64,000 nt of DNA, taken from Halorussus vallis. Its GTDB lineage: Archaea; Halobacteriota; Halobacteria; Halobacteriales; Haladaptataceae. Below are positions 42,294 through 51,490 of this stretch, in pieces. The stretch lies in contig NZ_CP100000.1 of NCBI RefSeq assembly GCF_024138165.1, forward strand, positions 2,418,001-2,482,000, written 5' to 3'. Made by a program: the position numbers and the translations under genes. The notes below the pieces were generated by a model, which searched no databases, was not told the origin of the DNA, and saw only the letters and a program-made list of their open reading frames with translations. How positions within the stretch are numbered: the stretch's first letter is position 1; every line of letters starts with the position of its first letter.

Positions 42294-43460
42294 ATGAGGA
42301 ATTTCACCGTCGGGAGGGCGTTCGGCATCCCCATCAAACTCGACCTGACGTTCCTGCTGATTCTCCCGGTGTTCGCCTGGATCATCGGTTCGCAGGTCGA
42401 CTTCTGGGTGAACAACCTCAACAGCCTCTGGGGCGCCGACCTCGACGCCGCCGCGCTGACGGCGGGCCAGACCGAGTGGATACTCGGTGCCATCGCGGCC
42501 CTCGGTCTGTTCGCTGGGGTCGTGCTCCACGAACTCGGCCACTCGCTGGTCGCGATGCGGTACGGCTTTCCCATCGACTCCATCACGCTCTGGATATTCG
42601 GCGGCATCGCGCAGCTCAACGACCAGCCGGAGGACTGGCGACAGGAACTCACCATCGCCATCGCGGGACCGGCGGTCAGCATCGCACTGGGAGTACTCTC
42701 GTACCTCGCGCTGGCCGTCGTTCCGACCGGCCTGTCGACGGTCCGGTTCGTGTTCGGCTACCTCGCGCTGATGAACCTCGTCCTGGCGGCGTTCAACCTG
42801 CTGCCGGGCTTCCCGATGGACGGCGGGCGCGTGCTCCGGGCGTTGCTGGCGCGCACCCGGCCGTTCGCCGACGCGACCCGGACCGCCGCCGAGGTTGGGA
42901 AGCTATTCGCGGTGCTGCTGGGGCTGTTCGGCCTGCTCCAGTTCAACATCGTCCTTATCGGCATCGCCTTCTTCATCTACGTCGGCGCGACCAGCGAGGC
43001 CCAGCAGACGGTGATGAACACCGCGTTCCGCGACGTCCGCGTCCGGGACATCATGACGCCGGCCGACGACCTGAACGTGGTTTCCTCGGACACTTCCATC
43101 GCCGACCTGCTGCAGACGATGTTCCGCCAGCGCCACACCGGCTACCCCGTGATGGACGACGGTCGTCTCGTCGGCATGATAACCCTCGAAGACGCCCGCG
43201 AAGTGCCGGAGGTCGAACGCGACGCCTACCGGGTCGAGGACGTGATGACCACCGACCTGAAGACGATTCCCGCGGCCGACGACGCGATGTCGGCGTTCGA
43301 GGCGCTCCAGCGCCACGGCATCGGCCGCCTGCTGGTCATCGACGCCGACGGCGAACTCGCGGGGATCATCTCCCGAACCGACCTGATGACCGCCTTCGAC
43401 ATCATCCAGAAGAGCGGACGCGCGGAGAGCGTCACGCCCGCCGAACAGCCCTCTCGCTGA
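42294..43460 (+). CDS. Site-2 protease (M50) with two CBS domains
   Basis: 388 residues. Six helices hold the active site HELGH (79-83) and NLLPGFPMDGGR (D176). The soluble C-terminus has two CBS domains (about 240-300 and 310-375; VRDIMTPADDLNVV and VEDVMTTDLKTIP). Such proteases cut transmembrane anchors inside the membrane; CBS domains bind adenine nucleotides and may control cutting by energy state. Substrate unknown. Confidence 0.92.
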   Translation: MRNFTVGRAFGIPIKLDLTFLLILPVFAWIIGSQVDFWVNNLNSLWGADLDAAALTAGQTEWILGAIAALGLFAGVVLHELGHSLVAMRYGFPIDSITLWIFGGIAQLNDQPEDWRQELTIAIAGPAVSIALGVLSYLALAVVPTGLSTVRFVFGYLALMNLVLAAFNLLPGFPMDGGRVLRALLARTRPFADATRTAAEVGKLFAVLLGLFGLLQFNIVLIGIAFFIYVGATSEAQQTVMNTAFRDVRVRDIMTPADDLNVVSSDTSIADLLQTMFRQRHTGYPVMDDGRLVGMITLEDAREVPEVERDAYRVEDVMTTDLKTIPAADDAMSAFEALQRHGIGRLLVIDADGELAGIISRTDLMTAFDIIQKSGRAESVTPAEQPSR

Positions 43461-43498
43461 GTCGCGTCCGACGGGTCACCCGCGTTCGTCGTCGCGAC

Positions 43499-43518
43499 TC
43501 GCCGGCCTCGGCCGGCGA
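43499..43518 (+). terminator. 9-bp hairpin after the site-2 protease gene
   Basis: Arms 43499-43507 and 43510-43518 with a 2-base loop, 38 bases after the stop. Confidence 0.35.
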
Positions 43519-43618
43519 ACGTCCCCACCTCGTTTGGCCCACCTCTTCCGACTCGCCTCCTCGCGGCCTTTTTGTTCGCGTGCCAACCGCCAGCGCACGT
43601 GCAGTCGAATCTCGCTGT

Positions 43619-43655
43619 TCGGCGTCGAATCGCTCGGCGAGCGATTCGACGCCGA
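43619..43655. repeat. 17-bp perfect hairpin in the gene-free stretch
   Basis: Arms 43619-43635 and 43639-43655 with a 3-base loop. It is not at a gene end. Confidence 0.7.
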
Positions 43656-44609
43656 CCTCGCCGAACCGCTCGAACCCCGGACGACGTCTGTCCCGGCGGA
43701 CGCGTCCGTCCGTCCGGAACGACGCTGACGGCTTCTTTGCCGTCGGCTGTCGTCCCGTGAACTCCTGTTCACCACGACCGCAAGTATCGAGTACCGTGTA
43801 TCATCGCATATTAGGTGGCGTCTTGCGGTATTCGCCTTCGAGGAACTACAGCCGACAATAACGACCGGAAGGAGATGCCGACCGGCAAACAGCCCTCCCG
43901 ATTCGAGTGCCGGGACCGCTCGTCGAACGACTCCGGTCCCACCTGCCGGTCACCCCTTCGTTTCGGCTGGAAACGCAGAAAGTGGGGAGAACGCTCCGCT
44001 GACGGGGCGGCGTCGGAAAGGAAAGATATCGAGACGCGACGGCGTCCGCGTCCGCCGCGCGGCGAGTCGTCGCCGCGACCGGCGGGAGTACCACTGCGAG
44101 CTACCGCGGCGCGTCGCGAACGTCGTACGGCGAACCGGGACGAGAACTTTCGTGGGAGGCTTGGTGACACGTCGACGGGAGGCCAGCCCGCCACCAGTGC
44201 CTCCGGCTCCGCCGGAGTTGCCGTGTAAGTGCACGCTCTGCGTCCGAGCCGTCGGACGCACTTCTTTCTATGCCGGGTTTGGACTTTGTTATGGGCCGTC
44301 TTATCCGTAACAGGACGTATCTGTGGCCGTCTATAAGCTGGCTGAAACGGTTTCGCGGTCGTGAAACGGTTAGAACGTTTACACGTCGGCCGCCGCCGAA
44401 CCGGTGCCGGCGGCCGATGGAACGCTCCGGTCGGCGTCCGCCCGAGGCGACTCCGCCGACGAATCGTCAAGAAATTGACAAGAACTACCCCGTCGAACCG
44501 AGAATTCGGCGGACGCACGGCTCTCGGTCACGTGTCACGGCGTCGAGCGACGCCGACCGCTCGAAGCGGCCGCTCTGTCGTCACTACCGCGAGAAACCCC
44601 GAAGAAGCT

Positions 44610-44894
44610 CTAGTTGATGTGGCCTTCGCGCCGCAGCTGGTCGGCGTCCTGGTCGGTGTAGCGCCACTCGATGTTGGCCTTCTCGTCCTGCCAGGACCAC
44701 GGCTCGACGACGACGACGTCGCCCTCGTTGATCCAGGTGCGGTATTTCATCCGGCCGGGAATCCGGCCCATTCGGTTCTTGCCGTCCTCGCATCGGACGC
44801 GCACGTGGTTCCCGCCGTTGTGCTCGGTCACCACGGCGAACATCTCGTCGCTGTTGGGCATTCGAAGGTTTCGACGCCCGGTTTCTTCACTCAC
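44610..44894 (-). CDS. eif1A: Translation initiation factor eIF1A
   Basis: 94 residues from a GTG. OB-fold of the S1/IF1 type with [23 protein letters not shown] and the Trp-rich [22 protein letters not shown], as in archaeal aIF1A. It binds the 30S A-site and helps place initiator tRNA. Length matches the family. The TATA box spacing makes the transcript leaderless. Confidence 0.96.
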   Translation of the reverse strand: MSEETGRRNLRMPNSDEMFAVVTEHNGGNHVRVRCEDGKNRMGRIPGRMKYRTWINEGDVVVVEPWSWQDEKANIEWRYTDQDADQLRREGHIN

Positions 44895-44915
44895 ATCCGC
44901 ACTAGGAGCGTCGCA

Positions 44916-44925
44916 CGTTTAAGTC
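44916..44925 (-). promoter_or_regulatory. TATA box of eif1A
   Basis: Minus-strand GACTTAAACG lies 22-31 bases before the GTG at 44894. Confidence 0.6.
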
Positions 44926-45061
44926 ATTGGTGTCGCATGCTGACGTTTGTCAGACGCACGAACGCCGCGGGAAAAACTCGAGATAGCCGTGAAGACGGTT
45001 CGTGACGCGACGCGAATCCGCGCGAGCGTCCATCTCGGTCACTCGTGCGGTTCGGGCCGGT

Positions 45062-45310
45062 TCACGCGGACGGACAGACGTAGCGCGTCCCGTCCTTCTC
45101 GACGAGGCCTTCGCTCCGCAAGGTGTTCAGCACCGGATAGAGGCTGATGAGTTCGATGTCGAGCGCCTCGCGCACCTCTTCGACCGTCTTCGCTTCGGCC
45201 GTCGCGAGGTACAGGTAAACGAGTTTGCTCCGCGACGAGTCGAGGGCGGCCGGAATCTGCGCGGTCGTACTGTTCGATTCGGTCGGTCTGCGGTCGAGTT
45301 GCTGTTGCAT
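45062..45310 (-). CDS. Small winged-helix regulator
   Basis: 82 residues; a helix-turn-helix at about 42-70 (TVEEVREALDIELISLYPVLNTLRSEGLVEKDG) closes with RYVCP. The N-terminus is polar. It follows the SDR gene by 24 bases and probably shares its mRNA. Members of such pairs may control polyhydroxyalkanoate or lipid genes; this is only a suggestion from position. Confidence 0.75.
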   Translation of the reverse strand: MQQQLDRRPTESNSTTAQIPAALDSSRSKLVYLYLATAEAKTVEEVREALDIELISLYPVLNTLRSEGLVEKDGTRYVCPSA

Positions 45311-45334
45311 TTTGTGAGTCTCCCAATGTAGTCG

Positions 45335-46072
45335 TTAGAACGCCATTCCGCCGTTGACGCCGAGTACCTGCCCGGTGACGTACGACGAGTCCGCACTCGC
45401 GAGGAACTGGACGGCGCCGGCGACGTCCTCGACGGTGGCGAACCGGTCGAGGGGAATGTCCTCCCGAATCTGGTCCTGGATGGTTTCGTCGACCTCGGCG
45501 AGCATGTCGGTCTCGGTGAACCCGGGCGCGACGCAGTTGGCCGTCGTCCCCGAGGCGGCGAACTCCTGAGCGAGCGTCCGCGTGAACCCGAACAGGCCGC
45601 TCTTCGAGGCGGCGTAGTTGGCCTGTCCGTAGTTCCCCTCCTCGCCGACGACGCTCGAGACGTTGACGAGTCGTCCCTCGTCGGCCGACTCGATGTCGTC
45701 GTAGAACGCCTTCGTGCAGTTGAACGTCCCGCCGAGGTTCACGTCGAGCACGCGGTTCCACGCCTCGCGATCCATGTTCTTGAACACGCGGTCTTCGGTG
45801 ATGCCGGCGTTGTTGACGAGGACGTCCGCGGGGCCGAACGCGTCGCGGACCTGCTCGGCCATCGCGCCGACCGCGTCGGCGTCGGTCACGTCGGCCTGGA
45901 CGGGCATCGCCGTCCCTCCGGCGGATTCGACGTCGTCGACTACGTCGTAGGCGTCCCCTTCGGACGACCGGTAGTTCACGACGACGTTCGCTCCGGTCCG
46001 GCCGAGCGCCGTCGCGACGGCCGCGCCGATTCCCCTCGATGCTCCAGTTATCACGCAGGTTCGGGCTGTCAT
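45335..46072 (-). CDS. SDR-family 3-oxoacyl/acetoacetyl-CoA reductase
   Basis: 245 residues from the ATG at 46072. Rossmann motif GASRGIG (10-16), NNAG, N112, catalytic S140, Y153 and K157 are all in place. The closest types are FabG and the haloarchaeal PhaB, which makes 3-hydroxybutyryl-CoA for polyester storage. Haloarchaea lack bacterial fatty-acid synthesis, so PhaB-like activity is more likely; no PHA synthase gene is in this window. The small HTH gene follows. Confidence 0.85.
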   Translation of the reverse strand: MTARTCVITGASRGIGAAVATALGRTGANVVVNYRSSEGDAYDVVDDVESAGGTAMPVQADVTDADAVGAMAEQVRDAFGPADVLVNNAGITEDRVFKNMDREAWNRVLDVNLGGTFNCTKAFYDDIESADEGRLVNVSSVVGEEGNYGQANYAASKSGLFGFTRTLAQEFAASGTTANCVAPGFTETDMLAEVDETIQDQIREDIPLDRFATVEDVAGAVQFLASADSSYVTGQVLGVNGGMAF

Positions 46073-46472
46073 GGTAGAGATGTCTCTGAGCGGCAACCTA
46101 CGGTGTGAGTAGCGGCTACGGAACCTTCGTCCGTCCCCCGACGGTGTTCTCCCCCACTGCCATCGCGTCGTCACTCCCCATCGATGGCGCGTCGATCGGT
46201 TCGCCCCCCACCGCGTACCTGAACTCGGAACATCTCTCTGGTTAAACCTTCCCTAGACCGGGACCCAGTCACATTAGGGGAATAATAGGGGCTATTATAC
46301 TCATTCGTCGTTCGGTATCGTTTCCCGAGGAACGATTCGCCAGTGCCGACCGACCCTCTCGGACGGACCGGTCGGGTCGCGAGCGACCACCGCCGACTGC
46401 GCGCTCGCCGTGAGTGTTCGAGATTCGAGCGTCCGCTGGACGTGTGACTCCTCGTTTCGTTCGCGGAAGAAG
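46073..46472. other. 400-base stretch before the SDR gene; promoter-like sequences only
   Basis: No gene is seen. It has a TATA-like GGTTTAACC on the minus strand (46240-46248), which would give the SDR gene a leader of about 150 bases, and a short symmetric A/T-rich block (GAATAATAGGGGCTATTATA, 46279-46298) that could be an operator. Confidence 0.35.
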
Positions 46473-46546
46473 GTCCAGGTGCGAGAATCGAACCCGCGTC
46501 TCAGCCTCCACAAGGCTGAAGGATGGTCCACTACCCCAACCCGGAC
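46473..46546 (-). tRNA. tRNA-His (anticodon GTG)
   Basis: 74 bases including the extra G at -1 paired with C73, the identity mark of tRNA-His. Acceptor stem TCCGGGT/ACCTGGA, anticodon stem CAGCC/GGCTG, loop TTGTGGA with anticodon GTG, T-arm GGTTCGATTC. CCA is not encoded. Confidence 0.97.
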
Positions 46547-46570
46547 ACGTAATCGTGACTTGCCGCTCGA

Positions 46571-46580
46571 ATTTGAAATA
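46571..46580 (-). promoter_or_regulatory. TATA box of tRNA-His
   Basis: Minus-strand TATTTCAAAT lies 25-34 bases before the 5' end of the tRNA at 46546. Confidence 0.5.
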
Positions 46581-46802
46581 CGTTACGACTCGATTCGGGT
46601 CTGTCGAACTATCGCACGCTGCAGTGGAAACGAAGGGGTTACGGGGAGGCGGTTCGGCGGGTACCCCTTCGAGGAGTTCGACGGAATTCGCGTGCCATGC
46701 CGAAGGTCGCGTGCCAACCTGGATGCGGATCGCGTAACCGTGAAGCCAGTTGCTCGTTCTGGGGGATATACGGGCCTGGCGACGTAATTTCCTCGAGCAC
46801 CG

Positions 46803-47243
46803 ATGCTCGATGAAAATGACGCAAGTGCGTCGACGAAACGACTCACGAATCGGTACTGGCACTTCCTCGCGGGCTACCTCGCGTTGAGCGCCTTCGGATT
46901 CGCGGCGCTCGCCTTCCTCGTCGAGCGGTCGACGATGCTGTTGACCGCCGTCGAGGTCGTCGCGGCGTTCGTGCTACTTGTCCTGGCCAGTCTCGCGGCC
47001 GTCCCTGCGCTGTACCGGGACGCCGCCGCGGTGCGCGCGGCCGGCGTCGACTGGACGCCGGGATGGCCGAAGTACGTCGGCTTCTCGCTGGCGTCGCCGG
47101 TCGTCGTCTACCTGTACGTCGGCTACGTCGCGTCGGCGCAGGTCGCGCTGCTCGCGGCCGGGGTCGCGTTCGTCCTCGGAACCGTCGAGAGTAGCGCGGT
47201 GTACGTCTACAACCGCTACCGCCGGGTCGGCGCCTCGGCGTAG
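46803..47243 (+). CDS. Four-helix membrane protein
   Basis: 146 residues with four hydrophobic helices and short loops (ALYRDAAAVRAAGVDWTPGWPKYVGF between 2 and 3). The N-terminal tail is polar. The motif of a charged loop and WTPGWPKY is reminiscent of haloarchaeal membrane proteins without known role. Divergent to tRNA-His, convergent to the propeller gene. Confidence 0.65.
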   Translation: MLDENDASASTKRLTNRYWHFLAGYLALSAFGFAALAFLVERSTMLLTAVEVVAAFVLLVLASLAAVPALYRDAAAVRAAGVDWTPGWPKYVGFSLASPVVVYLYVGYVASAQVALLAAGVAFVLGTVESSAVYVYNRYRRVGASA

Positions 47244-47278
47244 CCGACGCTCCTTTTTCCGCGCCCGGCGTGCGACGT

Positions 47279-48382
47279 CTACGACCGCTCGACGATGACG
47301 CCGCTCGCGCCCACCGCCACGTCGGTTTCGCCGAGCGCGACGGCCCAGAGGGTTTCCTCGGTCCCCGTCGGGACGCTCGTCCACCCCCGCTTGGGCAATC
47401 GCTCGTAGACGCGACCGTCGGCCCCGGCGGCGACGAGCCTGCCGTCCTCGGCCGCCAGGTCGTGGATTGCGACGTCTCCGACGATGACGGGCGTCCAGTT
47501 TCCGCAGACCCGGTCGTAGCGGTAGACGCGCCCGCCGCCCCCGGCGATGCGGACGGTCTTCTCGGTCGCGTAGACGTCGAAGAAGTTCACCTGGGCGTTC
47601 TTCACGCCGATGTCCTTCCAGCCATCCTCGCGCTCGACGAAGGCGTTCCCGCTGGTGTCGACGGCGTAAAAGGCGTCGCCGCCGCTGGTGAGCGCGGGAA
47701 TCGTCGACCCGCTTCCGGGTTTGACGACCTCGCCCCACTGCGGACAGCCGTTCTCGTCGGTGGTGACGGGCAGCACCTCGCCCGACCCGTTGGCCACCCG
47801 GAGCGTCTCGGCGTCGCGCTCGCCGCGGACCGCTATCGCCTCCCACGTGCTCGTCTTCTCCATCGGCGCGGAGTAGTCGTACTTCTTCCCGGTGTCGACG
47901 TCGTAGGCGCCGAGCGCGCCCGACGACCCGGCGAACCAGATTCGCTTCCCGCCGGCGGTGACGGCGACGTCCTTGAGCGCGTTGTTCCGGGTCGCCGGAC
48001 CGTCGGCGACGGCGACGTGCCAGCCGTCGCCGTCGCGCGCGAGGACGTTCCCGCCCGTGCCGACCGCGTAGGGGCCGTTGGCCGTGCCGACGACGCCGAA
48101 CAGCGTCTTCTCCGTCGGCGAGTCGGCGACCGACCACTCGCCCGGCGCTCCGCCGGCGCCTTTCCGGTCGGCCGTCGTTCGGTCGTTCGTCTTCTCGTCG
48201 TCGGTGTCGGTGTCCGTGTTCGCCTCTTTGCCGTCGTCCTCGTCGTCCGTGTCTTCGTCTTCGTCGTCCTCGTCGTCCGGGTCCTCGTCGTCATCGCCGT
48301 CCGTATCTTGGTCGTCGGTAGCGTTGGTCACGAACTCGGTAACGCGTTCTCGTAGTTCGGAGAAGGTCTTGCTCGGATTCAT
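47279..48382 (-). CDS. Beta-propeller protein with long acidic N-terminus
   Basis: 367 residues. Residues 1-80 have an amphipathic start (SKTFSELRERVTEFV) and then an Asp/Glu/Thr run; no signal peptide. From about 85 on, blades follow as in YCF48/BNR-like propellers. Over the propeller it is homologous to the lipoprotein at 58832-59827: SPTEKTLFGV / SPTEMTLYGV, KTSTWEAIAV / KTSTWEDVAV, ANGSGEVL / ANGSGELL, VVKPGSGSTI / VVKPGPGSSI, NWTPVIVGD / SWTPVNVGE. Likely a cytosolic counterpart. Confidence 0.82.
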   Translation of the reverse strand: MNPSKTFSELRERVTEFVTNATDDQDTDGDDDEDPDDEDDEDEDTDDEDDGKEANTDTDTDDEKTNDRTTADRKGAGGAPGEWSVADSPTEKTLFGVVGTANGPYAVGTGGNVLARDGDGWHVAVADGPATRNNALKDVAVTAGGKRIWFAGSSGALGAYDVDTGKKYDYSAPMEKTSTWEAIAVRGERDAETLRVANGSGEVLPVTTDENGCPQWGEVVKPGSGSTIPALTSGGDAFYAVDTSGNAFVEREDGWKDIGVKNAQVNFFDVYATEKTVRIAGGGGRVYRYDRVCGNWTPVIVGDVAIHDLAAEDGRLVAAGADGRVYERLPKRGWTSVPTGTEETLWAVALGETDVAVGASGVIVERS

Positions 48383-48386
48383 GGTA

Positions 48387-48659
48387 TCACCGTCGTCGTT
48401 CGAGCGCGTCGATCACGGCCTGGACGTCCGACTTCGGGATGGCGACGCACCTGACGGTGGCGTCGCACCAGACGTTCTGGATCTCCAGCAGGTCGCCGTC
48501 CGGGTCGTCGTCGTAGTGGCCGACCCAGACGCCGCAGGAGAAGTCGTCGGTCGAGTCGCCGTCGGTCGGTCGCCGCACCATCTCGCCCGTGTCGATGTCG
48601 GGGGTCCGTTCGCCGTCGGTCGTTTCGTTCGTCTCGCTCGTCTCGTTCGTGTCTGTCAT
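48387..48659 (-). CDS. Small acidic protein with three cysteines
   Basis: 90 residues, acidic and Thr-rich at first, then a compact part: CGVWVGHYDDDPDGDLLEIQNVWCDATVRCVAIP. Cys at three places could bind metal. The family is not recognised. It starts the propeller unit: its stop is 4 bases before the next start at 48382, so both are one operon. Confidence 0.6.
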   Translation of the reverse strand: MTDTNETSETNETTDGERTPDIDTGEMVRRPTDGDSTDDFSCGVWVGHYDDDPDGDLLEIQNVWCDATVRCVAIPKSDVQAVIDALERRR

Positions 48660-48679
48660 TCGTCGTTCGGTGAAGTTCG

Positions 48680-48721
48680 TCGTCGGTCGTCGGTCGTCGG
48701 TCGTCGGTCGTCGGTCGTCGG
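48680..48721. repeat. Heptamer tandem repeat, six units
   Basis: TCGTCGG repeats six times without change (48680-48721), with decayed units on both sides (to about 48770). It lies between two genes and is likely a slippage product. Confidence 0.85.
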
Positions 48722-48804
48722 TCGGCGACTATCGGTCAGTGGCTGTCGGTCGACGGCCGGCGGACAGGGCCGGCGGCTATCGGCTGGCGGTTCGGCTCCC
48801 GACC

Positions 48805-49125
48805 TCAGGGACCGAACTGGGCCTTGTGCTCCTTGTAGAGCACGCCGGTGAACAGCGCGAACGGGATTAACCCCGCCACGGTCGTCGCCAGCGCGACTTG
48901 CACGAGCGGCGCGACCTGGTAGGCCGTGTAGAAGTACGCGAGCACGGCGCCCCCCGAGAAGATGAAGAACACCATGCTCAGAATCGCCAGGCCGAAGCTC
49001 AATCGCCGGAACCGCCACGCCAGGTTCTCGGACCGTCGCAACATCTTGATGAGGACGGCCACGGGCGGTATCGCGAGGGCTATCAACTGTAACACTGCCA
49101 GCGCTATGTCCTGATTTATCGCCAT
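48805..49125 (-). CDS. Three-helix membrane protein
   Basis: 106 residues from the ATG at 49125. Three hydrophobic helices: about 8-25, 44-66 and 72-95. A basic loop LRRSENLAWRFRR lies between 1 and 2. Family not recognised. Confidence 0.62.
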   Translation of the reverse strand: MAINQDIALAVLQLIALAIPPVAVLIKMLRRSENLAWRFRRLSFGLAILSMVFFIFSGGAVLAYFYTAYQVAPLVQVALATTVAGLIPFALFTGVLYKEHKAQFGP

Positions 49126-49197
49126 CGGTAGAACGAATCTTCGTCTCGGTCGGTCGTCGACGCCGTACACCTGGGGTTCCGCCGCGAAACCCGCGGC

Positions 49198-49548
49198 TCA
49201 GTCGCGGGGCCGAATCCGAATCACGCCGCCGCTCTCGACGACGATGTCGCAGTCGGCGTACTCGAAGGCGACGCGCCCGCCGCGTCGGGGCGTCCCGTCG
49301 GGTCGCGGCCGGAACAGTCGGTCCAGACACTCCGGACGGACGACCTCGTGTATCAGTTCGAGGTCGTCCGTCTCGACGCCTTTCACCTCGGCGACGGCGC
49401 TGACGACCTCCTGGGCCGCCGACCGGTTCCGGAGGTCGAACTCCGCGGTGTACGTCTCGTCGTTCGCTCGACCGGCCGCCTCGCAGTCGGTCGATTCTCC
49501 GCCCGTTTCGTCTCGGTTCGACTGGTCGTGAGTGCGTTCGTCGTTCAT
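49198..49548 (-). CDS. HalOD1-type output-domain protein
   Basis: 116 residues: a disordered acidic N-terminus (about 1-30), then the domain SAAQEVVSAVAEVKGVETDDLELIHEVVRPECLDRLF, with a strand pair at the end (RVAFEYADCDIVVESGGVIRI). Shorter and more diverged than the member at 37249-37539. Follows the gdh terminator on the same strand. Confidence 0.75.
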   Translation of the reverse strand: MNDERTHDQSNRDETGGESTDCEAAGRANDETYTAEFDLRNRSAAQEVVSAVAEVKGVETDDLELIHEVVRPECLDRLFRPRPDGTPRRGGRVAFEYADCDIVVESGGVIRIRPRD

Positions 49549-49593
49549 GTCGGATGCGTTCGAAGCGGTGTTCGTTCGACGGTGCGGTTCGAG

Positions 49594-49627
49594 GCCGGCG
49601 AGTCGGTCCGACGACCGACTCGCCGGC
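49594..49627 (-). terminator. 14-bp hairpin after glutamate dehydrogenase
   Basis: Arms 49594-49607 and 49614-49627 with a 6-base loop, touching the stop codon of the gene at 49627. Confidence 0.5.
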
Positions 49628-50904
49628 TATCGTCGGGACGTCGCCTCGTGGGCCGCCGCGACGCGCGATACGGCGACCGCGAAGGCGGCGTCGCGCCACC
49701 GCCCGCCGCCGGCCTCCACGCGGTCGCGCACGTCGGTCCACGCGGAGACGACGCGGGCGTCGACGCGCTCGCCGGTCCACTCGCTCGGCCGGTCGCGTCC
49801 GTTGACGGCGGCCAGCCACTCGTAGTAGGAGGCGGTGACCCCGCCGGCGTTCGCGAGCACGTCCGGGACGACCGGAATCTCGCGCTCGGCGAGGACGTCG
49901 TCGGCCTCGGGCGTCGTCGGTCCGTTCGCGCCCTCGACGACCAGCGACGCCTCGACCTCGTCGGCGTTGTCGGCGGTCAGCACGTTCTCGACCGCCGCGG
50001 GGACGAGGACGTCGACGTCCATCTCCAGTAGCGCCTCGTTCGAGACGGACGCGGCGTCGTGGTCGGTCACGGCCCCGGGTCGCTCTGCGTGGGACGGAAC
50101 CTCGCGCGTGTCGAGGCCCGTCGGGTCGTAGACGCCGCCGTGAACGTCCGATACCGCGACCACGTCCGCGCCCCAGTCGTCGAGGATGCGGGCGGCGTTC
50201 GCGCCCACGCTCCCGAACCCCTGGACCGCGACGGTCGCTCCGTCGACCGCCTCGTCGTAGTGCCGGAGCGTCTCGCGCGCGACGAGCGCGACGCTCCAGC
50301 CTGGCGCTTCGGTCCGCGATTCGAGGCCACCGACGGCCGGCGGCTTGCCCGTCACCACGCCCTTGGCCGGCCGCGGCGCTCGGCCGGCGTAGGCGTCGGC
50401 GAACCGCGCCATCGTCTTGGCGTCGGTGCCGAGGTCGGGCGCCGGGACGTCGGTTTCCGGGCCGACGAACTCGCCGATTGCGTCGGCGAAGTTCCGGGTG
50501 AGCCGGTCGCGCTCGGCCGCGCTCAGCCGCCCCGGGTCGACTCGCAGACCGCCCTTCGCCCCGCCGAACGGCAGGTCGACCAGCGCGCACTTCCAAGTCA
50601 TCCACATCGACAGGCCCACGCACTCGGCTTCCGTCACGTCCGGGTGGTAGCGCAGGCCGCCCTTGTACGGGCCGCGCACGCCGTCGTGGCGGACGCGGTA
50701 GCCGACCACCGTCTCGGTCGTCCCGTCGTCGCGCTCAAGGGGTACCGTGACCCGGTGGACGCCCGTCGGCCGGGCCAGGCGCTCGCGCACCGCCTCGTCG
50801 AGGTCGAGTCGGTCGGCCGCGCGCTCGAACTGCCGGCGCGCGGTGCGGAGCGTCGAGTCGGCGGTTTCGGGCTCGGCTCCGGCGTCCGGGAGCTCACCCG
50901 TCAT
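49627..50904 (-). CDS. gdhA: Glu/Leu/Phe/Val-type glutamate dehydrogenase
   Basis: 425 residues from the ATG at 50904. N-terminal substrate domain: [16 protein letters not shown] with the substrate Lys, PFGGAKGGL with the catalytic Lys, and PAPDLGTD. Rossmann domain: [12 protein letters not shown]. It interconverts glutamate and 2-oxoglutarate plus ammonia with NAD(P). Its start lies inside the end of the PadR-like gene (11-base overlap), so that protein may control it. Confidence 0.93.
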   Translation of the reverse strand: MTGELPDAGAEPETADSTLRTARRQFERAADRLDLDEAVRERLARPTGVHRVTVPLERDDGTTETVVGYRVRHDGVRGPYKGGLRYHPDVTEAECVGLSMWMTWKCALVDLPFGGAKGGLRVDPGRLSAAERDRLTRNFADAIGEFVGPETDVPAPDLGTDAKTMARFADAYAGRAPRPAKGVVTGKPPAVGGLESRTEAPGWSVALVARETLRHYDEAVDGATVAVQGFGSVGANAARILDDWGADVVAVSDVHGGVYDPTGLDTREVPSHAERPGAVTDHDAASVSNEALLEMDVDVLVPAAVENVLTADNADEVEASLVVEGANGPTTPEADDVLAEREIPVVPDVLANAGGVTASYYEWLAAVNGRDRPSEWTGERVDARVVSAWTDVRDRVEAGGGRWRDAAFAVAVSRVAAAHEATSRR

Positions 50905-51322
50905 CGTCACCGCGTTCGTCTTCACCGTCTTCGTCTTCGCCGCCTTCGCCTCCGCCGCTTGCGTCCCCGTCACCCCTGCCGGCTGCCAGGCACTCGCGCT
51001 CCCACTCGCGGTGGGCGGCCAGCAGTTCGCGGGTCCGGTCGGTCACCCGGTAGACGTTGGTGCGACCGTCCAGCGGGACCGACTCGACGTGTCCGTCCTC
51101 CTCGAGTCTGCGGAGGTTCATGTACAGCCGACCCCGATTTATCTCCTCGTCGTAGTGACGTTCGAGTTCCTCCTTTATCGCGACGCCGTGGGGGTTCGTC
51201 CCGTCGAGTCGCGTGATCGCGAACAGCAGGTTCCGCTCGAACCCCGTCAACCCCGTCAGCGGTTCGGAGTCGGGCGGGTCTTCGTTCGCCTGTTCGTCTC
51301 TCCCCGTGTCGTTTCCTCCCAT
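50894..51322 (-). CDS. PadR-like transcription regulator
   Basis: 142 residues from the ATG at 51322. Winged helix at about 25-100 ([27 protein letters not shown], then [18 protein letters not shown] and [15 protein letters not shown]). The C-terminal 30 residues are Gly/Asp/Glu-rich. It is translated just before gdhA with overlapping ends. An effector-binding domain is not visible. Confidence 0.85.
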   Translation of the reverse strand: MGGNDTGRDEQANEDPPDSEPLTGLTGFERNLLFAITRLDGTNPHGVAIKEELERHYDEEINRGRLYMNLRRLEEDGHVESVPLDGRTNVYRVTDRTRELLAAHREWERECLAAGRGDGDASGGGEGGEDEDGEDERGDDDG

Positions 51323-51490
51323 CGTATCAACCGGCGGCACGTGCCGCCACGCCGCGCGCGGGGGTCGAACCCGCTCGCCAGCCTGGTCACTGGACGCGGC
51401 AGCGAAATCGCAGGATTCGGTCGCGGTCGCAGTCACAGAATCCGGCCGCGAAACCCGATGCATCAGTGCGCCGGACGCGGGCGACGGCCG

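Larger units (their letters stand above)
43461..44609. other. 1.15-kb stretch with no convincing gene
   Basis: All frames are Arg/Ser/Thr-rich with no recognisable domain. It holds the hairpin at 43499-43518, the palindrome at 43619-43655, an A/T-rich patch (about 43790-43870, CATATTAGG), and a hairpin of arms 44238-44245 and 44250-44257 followed by a pyrimidine run. A second A/T-rich run lies near 44265-44345. I do not recognise an SRP or RNase P RNA in it. Confidence 0.5.

Noticed and set aside
44100-44270. SRP RNA or RNase P RNA
   Set aside because: The conserved core sequences of either RNA were not found by eye; only short hairpins are there.
43811-44518. Long minus-strand frame of 235 residues
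   Set aside because: Arg/Pro/Ser-rich, no helix or domain pattern, typical of a shadow frame in GC-rich DNA.
46473-46546. tRNA-His as an integration site
   Set aside because: No repeated 3' end and no integrase in the neighbourhood.
48680-48721. CRISPR-like array
   Set aside because: The unit is only 7 bases with no spacers; it is a simple tandem repeat.
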